A stretch of 11,984 nt of DNA, taken from contig MIBM01000091.1 of NCBI GenBank assembly GCA_001830645.1, forward strand, positions 1-11,984, in the 5' to 3' direction. The DNA is from Spirochaetes bacterium RIFOXYC1_FULL_54_7. Lineage in GTDB: Bacteria; Spirochaetota; Spirochaetia; Treponematales; UBA12059. The notes under the pieces were generated by a model, which was not told the DNA's origin, ran no database searches, and saw nothing but the letters and a program-made list of their open reading frames with translations. Made by a program: the position numbers and the translations under genes. Each line of letters starts with the position of its first letter. The stretch's first letter is position 1. Of the stretch, positions 1 to 5,220 are shown in pieces.

Positions 1-30
1 TTTCTTTTTGCTGGGGCATCTACGTTGTAC

Positions 31-78
31 GTCCCTGCGGGCCGTTTACCTGGTGGAATTATATTGTAATGCGCGCTG
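31..78 (+). repeat. Hairpin unit R2, copy 1 (diverged)
   Basis: It begins with a CCC-TGC-GGG hairpin followed by a GTGGAAT-TATATTG stretch and a GCGCGCTG end. This matches the order of modules in the copies at 577-641, 1073-1137 and 1138-1203. It is the most diverged of the four, and its second hairpin is replaced by the start of the 81-nt inverted unit. Confidence 0.6.
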
Positions 79-150
79 TTCCTGCGGTCGCGTATAGCGA
101 CCAAATAACCATTCCTTGCAGGATCGTACGAAGCACGCAAGCGCGCTGGG
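70..150 (-). repeat. 81-nt inverted repeat unit, copy 1
   Basis: The reverse complement of 70-150 aligns without gaps to 825-905. By hand I count about 70 identical positions of 81. The core is a perfect hairpin, GGTCGC-GTATA-GCGACC (86-102). The unit is also present in collapsed form around 211-231, where the two ends are joined without the middle 59 nt. Confidence 0.8.
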
Positions 151-184
151 TATCGCGCCCCCCTCGTCTCGCCTTACATCCGCA

Positions 185-356
185 CTTGAACCAGGTCGCG
201 ACAGGGTTGCCCAGCGCGCTTGCAGCGCGCACGTTGATCACTACCTTGGGCATGCGGAGCGTAGCGACGCTTGTCGCGCGTATGTTACGCGAAGATCCGT
301 TACTGCGGATCTTCGATGTCCAGGTTTTGACAGGACGTCAAAACCTGGACTGAGCA
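185..356 (+). repeat. Long direct repeat with twin hairpins, copy 1
   Basis: It aligns module by module with 805-1036: an AGGT...GGTTGCCC lead, GCGCGCTTGC, ACGT-ATCA-TACCTTG, GCGGAGCG-AGCGACGC, then two hairpins. The first hairpin is GAAGATCCG...CGGATCTTC (291-314). The second has a perfect 14-bp stem, GTCCAGGTTTTGAC around AGGAC (318-350). This copy lacks the 59-nt segment found at 839-897. Confidence 0.75.
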
Positions 357-503
357 TGCGCGGTTCTTCGAGGGGGGCCGCTCCTAGCATCTGCTCCCAG
401 CAAAAAGAAAAAGCAGATTGTTAGGGTAGTCTACTTTGTCGCGCCCCTGCTCGTGGGAAAAAGAAAAAGCGTTGTTAGGGTGACGCGCGATCTACTTCGT
501 TCT

Positions 504-560
504 AAAAGCCCCAGGGACACTCAACGTGCAAATAGCACGCCTCGCGTCCCTGGGGCTTTT
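504..560. repeat. Nested palindrome with symmetric internal loop
   Basis: The outer arms AAAAGCCCCAGGGAC (504-518) and their perfect complement (546-560) enclose an inner CGTGC-AAATA-GCACG hairpin (525-539). Six unpaired bases sit on each side between the two stems. The outer arms start with A4 and end with T4, so the element could act as a bidirectional terminator. It shares its layout, but not its stem sequence, with 692-751. Confidence 0.75.
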
Positions 561-576
561 GCGCCTCGTATCTCAT

Positions 577-641
577 ACGGGCTACGCCCGTTTGCCGAGG
601 GGAATGGTATTATCGTGTGCGCTGTCGCGCACGGCGTCATC
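577..641 (+). repeat. Hairpin unit R2, copy 2
   Basis: The unit is a CGGGC-TAC-GCCCG hairpin, then the conserved TTGCCGAG...GGAATGGTATT stretch, then a GTGCGC-TGTC-GCGCAC hairpin. The 50 nt from 592 to 641 differ from 1088-1137 at about four positions. The upstream sequence GCGCCTCG-ATCTCA (561-576) is also shared with 1058-1072. Confidence 0.75.
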
Positions 642-648
642 GCGTCAT

Positions 649-673
649 AAAAAAAAGCACTTCATATGAGTGC
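649..673 (-). terminator. Short hairpin plus T8, minus strand
   Basis: Read on the minus strand, a GCACT/AGTGC stem (669-673 with 657-661) with a seven-base loop is followed by eight T (656-649). The stem is only five pairs. It would stop leftward transcription entering the repeat region from the tct side. Confidence 0.4.
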
Positions 674-691
674 TGGGGCATCTACGTTGTC

Positions 692-751
692 GAAAGGCCT
701 CGCGAGTCGGGTTACATGCAATAGCATGCGCCCCTCCTCGCGAGACCTTTC
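692..751. repeat. Nested palindrome, second example
   Basis: The outer arms GAAAGGCCTCGCGAG (692-706) and CTCGCGAGACCTTTC (737-751) pair with one mismatch and enclose an inner CATGC-AATA-GCATG hairpin (715-728). Eight unpaired bases lie on each side. It is bracketed by GCTGGGGCATCTACG (672-686) and ATCTGCTCCCAGC (759-771), an imperfect inverted pair. The whole 672-771 block therefore looks like a roughly 100-bp element with short terminal inverted repeats. Confidence 0.7.
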
Positions 752-804
752 TCCTAGTATCTGCTCCCAGCAAAAAAGAAAAAGCGTTGTTATGAGGGTG
801 TTGT

Positions 805-1036
805 TTCAGGTCCTGCCATGGTTGCCCGGCGCGCTTGCGTGTTTCGCACGGTGCTGTAAGGAATGTATATATGGTCGCTATACGCGACCGCAGAAACAGC
901 ACGCACGTCAATCAGTACCTTGAGGCACGCGGAGCGGAGCGACGCATGGCAGGTGTACGTGACCCGAAGATCCGCTACTGCGGATCTTCGATCACCGGAA
1001 GTTTTGACAGGACGTCAAAACCTGGACTGAGTATGC
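805..1036 (+). repeat. Long direct repeat with twin hairpins, copy 2
   Basis: It shares the module order of 185-356 but carries the extra 59-nt segment at 839-897. The first hairpin (966-989) is a perfect 10-bp stem with a TACT loop; the T-G closing pair of copy 1 is C-G here. In the second hairpin the inner GTTTTGAC/GTCAAAAC stem and AGGAC loop are kept (1001-1021), but the outer stem has mismatches. Confidence 0.75.
825..905 (+). repeat. 81-nt inverted repeat unit, copy 2
   Basis: This is the partner of 70-150, in opposite orientation. It contains the hairpin GGTCGC-TATAC-GCGACC (873-889), enclosed here by an additional GTGCTGT/ACAGCAC pairing (851-857 with 896-902). Compared with the direct-repeat copy at 185-356, bases 839-897 (59 nt) are an extra segment between otherwise matching flanks. 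Confidence 0.8.
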
Positions 1037-1072
1037 TCGTCCCCCCGGGGCCTTTCGCGCCTCGCATCTCAA

Positions 1073-1137
1073 ACGGGCTACGCCCGATTGCCGAGTGGAA
1101 TGGTATTGTCGTGTGCGCTGCCGCGCACGGCGGCATC
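1073..1137 (+). repeat. Hairpin unit R2, copy 3
   Basis: The first hairpin is CGGGC-TAC-GCCCG and the second is GTGCGC-TGCC-GCGCAC, extended by a GGCGGCATC tail. Bases 1088-1137 are identical to 1154-1203 except at one position, so this copy and the next form a tandem pair with a 66-nt period. Confidence 0.85.
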
Positions 1138-1203
1138 AGTCCCTGCGGGACTGTTGCCGGGTGGAATGGTATTGTCGTGTGCGCTGCCGCGCACGGCGGC
1201 ATC
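1138..1203 (+). repeat. Hairpin unit R2, copy 4
   Basis: This is the tandem partner of 1073-1137. The last 50 nt are almost identical, but the first hairpin is a different sequence, AGTCCC-TGC-GGGACT instead of CGGGC-TAC-GCCCG, while still pairing perfectly around a three-base loop. The unit runs directly into the A-rich module that serves the tct operon terminator. Confidence 0.85.
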
Positions 1204-1208
1204 CCAGC

Positions 1209-1242
1209 AAAAAGAAAAAGCGGATGCCTGGAGGCAATCCGC
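1209..1242 (-). terminator. Rho-independent terminator of the tct operon
   Basis: On the minus strand, GCGGATTGCC-TCCA-GGCATCCGC (1242-1220) forms a nine-pair stem with one bulged base. It is followed by TTTTTCTTTTT (1219-1209). It begins 43 bases after the tctA stop codon. Its T-tract belongs to the A-rich repeat module that recurs at 397-414, 457-470 and 767-785, and inverted at 1-14. Confidence 0.85.
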
Positions 1243-1285
1243 TTTGGTCGAATTGGTTATTTGATAGCCAGGGAGACGGGACAGA

Positions 1286-2788
1286 TTATTTTTTGCCTGC
1301 TGACTTGCGTTTTTCCTTGCTTGCCTGTATGAAAGGAAGGGCGAAGGCTGCGACACTGATGATAAGAAGTATGGCACTAGCAGGTCTGGTGAAGAATATG
1401 CTGTAACCGCCCATGATGACTGCTCTGCGGAAGTTTACTTCGGCTAGTTTGCCCAGGACCATGCCCAATACGATGGGAGCCATTGGATATCCGTAGCGTT
1501 TGAGCATCCAGCCGGCAATGCCGAATACGAAGCAGGCTCCGACATCAAACAAGGAATTCTTGACCGCAAAACTGCCTATGAAGGCCACTGCTACAATCAT
1601 GGGAAGCAGAACTGCCGGCGAGATCTTGATTACCTTGAGCCATAACCTGCCTCCAAGTGCGCCTACAAAGAGCATGAAGATATTTGCTACCAGCATGCTC
1701 GCAAAGAGTCCGTAGATGAGTCCTGGATTCGAGGTGAAAAGCATTGGACCAGGTACCAGGTCATGGATCATGAGGGCTCCTACCAGAACGGCGGTAGCCG
1801 CGCTTCCTGGGATGCCAAGAGTAAGAAGGGGTACCATGGCACCGCCTACCGAGGCTGAATTGGCTGCTTCGGCAGCGCATACTCCTTCGGCATTGCCCTT
1901 GCCAAACGTTTCAGGGTGCTTGCTTGTCCTCTTGGCAAGATCATAGGCCAGGAAGGAGGCGATGGCAGATCCAGCGCCAGGGAATATGCCTATTAGTGTA
2001 CCGAAGACTGAAGACTGCAGTGTTACCCTCCTGTGATCCCAGTATTCCCGGAGGGTTGGCCACACATCCTTACGGCTTTCAGCATCTCCTACATCAATGC
2101 TCTTGATGGCTCCCTCCTCGAGCTTCGTGAATACCTCGCTGAGGGCAAATAGGCCGATCAGGGCGGGGATGATGTCAAAGCCATCAAAAAGGGCAGTTAC
2201 ACCAAAGGTATAGCGTTTTACACTGGATATCGGATCGATGCCGATGGTATTTATCAGCAGTCCTATCAGGGCGGCGACAAAGGCCTTTGCCCAATTTTTA
2301 CCTCCCAGGGAGGCTACCGTCGTCAAACCAAACAAGGCCAGAGCGAAATACTCTGCAGGATGCATTTTTACTGCAATCTTTGCCAATGGCTGGGCAAATA
2401 GAATCAGTATGACGATTCCTACAAATCCGCCTACAACGGATGAAACAAGGGAATGACCAAGTCCGATTCCGGCTTTGCCTTGCTGGGTAAGTGGATACCC
2501 GTCAAAAGCCGTAGCCACCGCTGATGGAGTTCCTGGCGTGTTTATCGTTATAGCAGTGATGGACCCTCCGTAATTGGAGGCAAGATAGACCGCTGTAAGC
2601 ATGACCAAGCCTATCAGTGGATCAAGACGGAAGGTGAAAGGCAGCAGTAGTGCAACGCCCATAGAAGGGGAAAGTCCCGGCATGGCTCCGACGAGTATGC
2701 CCATGAAGACGCCAATGGCTACAGCGATCAAGGGGCCAACAGCAAAGACGTTGCCGAATCCTTCGAGCATGTGTCCTAGTAATTCCAT
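1286..2788 (-). CDS. tctA: Tripartite tricarboxylate transporter, large permease subunit TctA
   Basis: This 500-aa polytopic membrane protein is the large subunit of a tripartite tricarboxylate transporter. It moves the carboxylate delivered by TctC across the inner membrane, driven by an ion gradient as known for the family. Recognisable parts are the early MPGLSPSMG segment (about residues 36-43), the YGGSITAITINTPG motif and following PSAVATAFDGYPL (about 73-100), and a second related GAGSAIASFLAYDLAKR / VPLLTLGIPGSAATAVL region in the second half. The length is typical of the family (about 500 aa). The ATG at 2788 is preceded by AAGGAG at a suitable distance. It is the last gene of the operon, 27 bases after tctB, and is followed by a terminator. 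The C-terminus is basic (KEKRKSAGKK). The family assignment is secure; the substrate is not determined by sequence. Confidence 0.95.
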   Translation of the reverse strand: MELLGHMLEGFGNVFAVGPLIAVAIGVFMGILVGAMPGLSPSMGVALLLPFTFRLDPLIGLVMLTAVYLASNYGGSITAITINTPGTPSAVATAFDGYPLTQQGKAGIGLGHSLVSSVVGGFVGIVILILFAQPLAKIAVKMHPAEYFALALFGLTTVASLGGKNWAKAFVAALIGLLINTIGIDPISSVKRYTFGVTALFDGFDIIPALIGLFALSEVFTKLEEGAIKSIDVGDAESRKDVWPTLREYWDHRRVTLQSSVFGTLIGIFPGAGSAIASFLAYDLAKRTSKHPETFGKGNAEGVCAAEAANSASVGGAMVPLLTLGIPGSAATAVLVGALMIHDLVPGPMLFTSNPGLIYGLFASMLVANIFMLFVGALGGRLWLKVIKISPAVLLPMIVAVAFIGSFAVKNSLFDVGACFVFGIAGWMLKRYGYPMAPIVLGMVLGKLAEVNFRRAVIMGGYSIFFTRPASAILLIISVAAFALPFIQASKEKRKSAGKK

Positions 2789-2815
2789 GAGATTCGCTCC
2801 TTAAGCAGGAAAGGC

Positions 2816-3385
2816 TCAGCCAAAAAATGCGGTGATCAATAAACCTTGCGGTAGTGGTACATAGAGTACACGGTAAAATATCAGATATGAGAAGACCATC
2901 CATCCTCCACTGATGGCAAGGATTACGAAACGCCGTTTGTAATGAAGCAGAGTCATGGTCACAGCGATGAAAAACAGGCTGGCTAGGAAATAGCCAATCA
3001 ATACCATAAGGACTATGTAACCTATGGTAGCGAAAATGAACTTGAATGGCAGTATAAGGTCACCGGCGACTTCGTCTGGATCCTCGGTCTTTCGCAGGAT
3101 CTTGACAACAAGATATATAAGACAAGAGTAGATACCGACTATCCATAGCCGGGGAACGACCGCAGCGGAGACTTCTCCCCTGACAGGAAACCAGATTGTC
3201 AGTGCAAGAAAAACGGCAGAAACAAGCATCAAGACCAGGATGACGGTACCTTGGCCTAGATACTCCTTGCCGATGGGTTTCTTCATTAAAAGTCGACCTG
3301 TGAATACCACTACCAACAGGCCTGCGCATAGTGCCCAAAACCCCGGTGTGCTGTTTAGAAAAATTCCCAATTGCTTGTTGGGCAT
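2816..3385 (-). CDS. tctB: Tripartite tricarboxylate transporter, small permease subunit TctB
   Basis: This 189-aa protein has four or five hydrophobic segments (roughly residues 14-35, 46-70, 78-95, 112-145 and 155-185). It fits the small, poorly conserved TctB subunit that partners TctA in the membrane. The strongest support is its position between tctC and tctA on the same strand; sequence conservation in TctB is low, so the name rests largely on context plus topology. The ATG at 3385 has AAGGAG nine bases upstream. It lies 60 bases downstream of tctC, across an intercistronic hairpin, and 27 bases before tctA. It is somewhat longer than many TctB proteins (about 150 aa) because of a short charged loop with KILRKTEDPDEVAGD. 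Confidence 0.85.
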   Translation of the reverse strand: MPNKQLGIFLNSTPGFWALCAGLLVVVFTGRLLMKKPIGKEYLGQGTVILVLMLVSAVFLALTIWFPVRGEVSAAVVPRLWIVGIYSCLIYLVVKILRKTEDPDEVAGDLILPFKFIFATIGYIVLMVLIGYFLASLFFIAVTMTLLHYKRRFVILAISGGWMVFSYLIFYRVLYVPLPQGLLITAFFG

Positions 3386-3408
3386 GGTTGGGTACTCCTT
3401 GGATTCAA

Positions 3409-3442
3409 GAAGAGCGTGGGACCCGATTGGATCCCGCGCTTC
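3409..3442 (-). other. Intercistronic hairpin between tctC and tctB
   Basis: GAAG-GCG-GGGA on one side (3409-3421) pairs with TCCC-CGC-TTC on the other (3432-3442), with small mismatches, around an eleven-base loop. There is no T-tract on the minus-strand 3' side, so it is more likely an mRNA processing or stability element, favouring binding protein over membrane subunits, than a terminator. Confidence 0.5.
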
Positions 3443-3445
3443 TCA

Positions 3446-4390
3446 TCATTTGTTGAAGTAGGCCTTGAAATCCTTGATTTCGGATTCGATTATAGTGTTG
3501 AACTTGTCTTTCTTTATGTGGACGACTTCCATACCATCCTTCTCGTTGAACTGCTTCCAGTCCGGATCAGCGGTCAGCTTGGCAAACAAGTCATCATACC
3601 AAGCCACCACATTGGCAGGGGTTCCTGCCTTGACTGCAAAGCCCCGCCAGAATGATTCGGCATCCAGACCATGTACGCCAAGTTCTTTGAGGGTGGGGAC
3701 ATCAGGGAACTGTGCAAAACGTTTCTCTGCAGAAATTGCCGCCATCATGAGGTCGGGCTTTCCGCGTACATCGACAGGATTTCCAACGTAAACCTGGGCC
3801 TGCTGGCCTATGACTGCCGCCATGGCCTGACCGCCAGCATCGTAGGGGACATACTTGCCGGAAATGCCGGTTTTGTCCCAGAATTTGTAGGTCATTACTT
3901 CATCCACTCCAGGGGGGGTTACCCAGATCTGCTGGCCGGCTCTGGCTTTGGCATCGGCAATAATGTCCTGGATGGTCCTTATCTTGGAATTGGCGTTGGT
4001 GATGATGGCTTCCGCATCGTTGATGAGGAAGGCTATCCAATCAAGCGACATGGGTGCCACATCAAACTCATCCTTGACATGGTTTGCAATCAGTGTCTTG
4101 GTAACAGCCATAAGGTTGTAACCGTCTGCGGGCTGGGATACAACGTATTCCCAACCTACCAAGCCGCCTGCTCCTGCCTTGTTTTCTACCACAAAGGTGG
4201 CGTTGGTATACTTGGCTGCTATCTCGACGAACTTCCTGGCAGTGATGTCAAGCTGGCCGCCGGCGCCTGCGTATACAACCACACGGATCGGTTTTTCAGG
4301 GAACGACGCTGCCGCTGCATCCTGCTGGCCTTCCGCAAAGAGGCAGAAGGTCAGTGCGACCATCAGTACCGTAAAAAGAAACTTTTTCAT
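3446..4390 (-). CDS. tctC: Periplasmic tricarboxylate-binding protein TctC (Bug family)
   Basis: This 314-aa extracytoplasmic solute receptor captures the substrate and hands it to TctAB. An N-terminal signal (MKKFLFTVL..., cleavage probably after LFA at about residue 19) is followed by EGQQDA and a spacer. The mature protein starts with FPEKPIRVVVYAGAGG (about 30-45). It shows the Bug-family pattern: the AGAGG turn, ENKAGAGG (about 69-76), PADGYNL (about 87-93), YVPYDAGGQA (about 180-189) and FPDVPTLKELG (about 228-238). A cysteine at residue 16 (LTFC) raises the possibility of a lipoprotein, but the residues before it are a poor lipobox. The length is typical (about 300-330 aa). The start codon has AGGAGGAG just upstream. 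It lies 19 bases after the 212-aa gene and 60 before tctB. Confidence 0.95.
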   Translation of the reverse strand: MKKFLFTVLMVALTFCLFAEGQQDAAAASFPEKPIRVVVYAGAGGQLDITARKFVEIAAKYTNATFVVENKAGAGGLVGWEYVVSQPADGYNLMAVTKTLIANHVKDEFDVAPMSLDWIAFLINDAEAIITNANSKIRTIQDIIADAKARAGQQIWVTPPGVDEVMTYKFWDKTGISGKYVPYDAGGQAMAAVIGQQAQVYVGNPVDVRGKPDLMMAAISAEKRFAQFPDVPTLKELGVHGLDAESFWRGFAVKAGTPANVVAWYDDLFAKLTADPDWKQFNEKDGMEVVHIKKDKFNTIIESEIKDFKAYFNK

Positions 4391-4409
4391 GGACTCCTCC
4401 TAAAGATGC

Positions 4410-5048
4410 TTACATCATTCCGACGACGCGCTTGGCAGCGCGAAGATAGTTGGTATTGGGCATATCAGCAATGGCAAGACCTTCGACAACCTCTTTCATC
4501 CCCGCATAATTCTCACTCTCGGCACAAGCTGTTTCGATAAGTGCCCCGTTGAGCCACACCTGCGCGAATTCACAGATGATACCATCGATTGTGAATCCGT
4601 AGCGCATTTTTTCTACGGTTACTGGTGCAAGTTCTGGATGCTTCCGTGCCATCTCTATGAATGTATCAATCTCGTAGCTTTCAGCATCAAGCTTCATTTG
4701 GACCTTGAGATGGGATAGGATGGTTGTCAGGTCGGCCTTGTTTACCGGAAACTGGAACTTGCCTCGGGGCTGGAAAATCTCGTAGCCTTCTGGGGTTTCT
4801 CCAACCTTTGTCTTAATGTCAAGCAAGCCATCCCTGACCTTGACATTGACTTCATTGGTATGGACTGAAAGGAAATAGGTCTCCTGAGGCATTTTTCTTG
4901 CCTTCTGGAGTACTGTTTTACCATTCCAGATTTTCTCCTGCACCAGGGCAATAATTCCATGTCCGAAGACCCGGAATTCTGCACGGGGTACAATTTTTGC
5001 GGCTTCCTCAGCGGAAGTAGCAACATTCTTACCAAAAACGTCTGCCAT
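4410..5048 (-). CDS. Conserved-looking protein of unknown function, faintly CYTH-like
   Basis: This 212-aa soluble protein has no signal peptide or membrane segment. I do not recognise it with certainty. Its layout resembles CYTH (triphosphate tunnel) proteins: beta-strand-like stretches rich in alternating charged residues, such as ETYFLSVHTNEVNVKVRDG (56-74) followed by LLDIKTK. A C-terminal part has KMRYGF (147-152), an IICEFAQVWLNGALIETA stretch (157-174), ESENY (177-181) and NTNYLRAAKR (198-207). The N-terminal ExExK signature of that family is not clearly present (RAEFRVFG at 22-29 is the nearest), so the assignment is tentative. The ATG at 5048 is preceded by AAGGAGG. It is the first gene of the tct operon, only 19 bases before tctC, and must share its mRNA. 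That suggests a regulatory or metabolic role tied to the transported carboxylate, but this is context only. Confidence 0.8.
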   Translation of the reverse strand: MADVFGKNVATSAEEAAKIVPRAEFRVFGHGIIALVQEKIWNGKTVLQKARKMPQETYFLSVHTNEVNVKVRDGLLDIKTKVGETPEGYEIFQPRGKFQFPVNKADLTTILSHLKVQMKLDAESYEIDTFIEMARKHPELAPVTVEKMRYGFTIDGIICEFAQVWLNGALIETACAESENYAGMKEVVEGLAIADMPNTNYLRAAKRVVGMM

Positions 5049-5122
5049 TCATTTCCTCCTTGATGAAGGACACAATCCCTCATTCTTCCGTTAAAAATAA
5101 CATGACACCCGGTAAGACACTA

Positions 5123-5141
5123 ATCAAAAATCTTGATCAAG
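5123..5141 (-). promoter_or_regulatory. Candidate LysR-type binding site upstream of the tct operon
   Basis: ATC-N9-GAT lies at 5123-5137, with arms extending to ATCAA...TTGAT. This is the inverted repeat with T-N11-A spacing typical of LysR-type regulators. It overlaps a second palindrome, CTTGATCAAG (5132-5141). It sits 75 bases upstream of the first gene of the operon, beside a lysR gene. A weak promoter overlaps it on the minus strand: TTGATT (5127-5122), 19 bases, TGTTAT (5102-5097). Confidence 0.5.
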
Positions 5142-5220
5142 GGATAACTACCTTTTATATTCGGTTTGGGCTTTGATGGCTTGGATCACGGCAGTTGGCT
5201 TGGTCTATGTTTCAGGATCC

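Larger units (their letters stand above)
1..1220. repeat. Gene-free mosaic of hairpin-forming repeat modules
   Basis: This 1.2-kb stretch is built of short modules that recur within it. They include an 81-nt unit in inverted copies (70-150 and 825-905), a 50-66-nt hairpin unit in four copies (31-78, 577-641, 1073-1137, 1138-1203), a long direct repeat carrying two adjacent hairpins (185-356 and 805-1036), and a T-rich/A-rich module at 1-14, 397-414, 457-470, 767-785 and 1203-1220. The sequence is visibly richer in GCGC/CGCG steps than the neighbouring genes. Open frames of up to 165 codons occur, but their translations are Arg/Ala/Gly/His-rich, repeat with the DNA modules and match no family I recognise. 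The region lies beyond the 3' end of the tct operon and runs off the left edge, so its left boundary is unknown. It could be a cluster of non-autonomous mobile palindromes, a structured RNA locus, or decayed duplications. Confidence 0.75.

Noticed and set aside
418..480. Integron attC-like sites (TTGTTAGGG at 418 and 472, after AAAAAGC)
   Set aside because: The seven-base core would have to be GTTRRRY, but here it ends in G. I find no paired RYYYAAC site at the right distance and no integrase gene. The resemblance is superficial.
69..650. Small open frames in the left repeat region (for example 69-353, 116-424, 453-650)
   Set aside because: Arg/Ala-rich translations of hairpin DNA with no start signals and no recognisable domain; several mutually overlapping frames are open for the same reason.
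1073..1203. CRISPR array
   Set aside because: Only two close copies, no unique spacers of constant length between them, and no cas genes; the period is explained by tandem duplication of a hairpin unit.
1..1220. A known giant RNA class (for example GOLLD, ROOL or OLE)
   Set aside because: I recognise none of their conserved motifs, and the inverted copies argue against one continuous RNA; an Rfam search would settle it.
835..1332. Open frame of 165 codons on the plus strand, and overlapping frames at 975-1202 and 1078-1377 on the minus strand
   Set aside because: Their residues simply mirror the DNA repeats, they lack convincing ribosome-binding sites, and they overlap the tct terminator or the end of tctA.
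3671..4540. 289-codon plus-strand frame opposite tctC
   Set aside because: It is the antisense shadow of tctC and the end of the neighbouring gene, without a ribosome-binding site; the minus-strand genes are clear family members.
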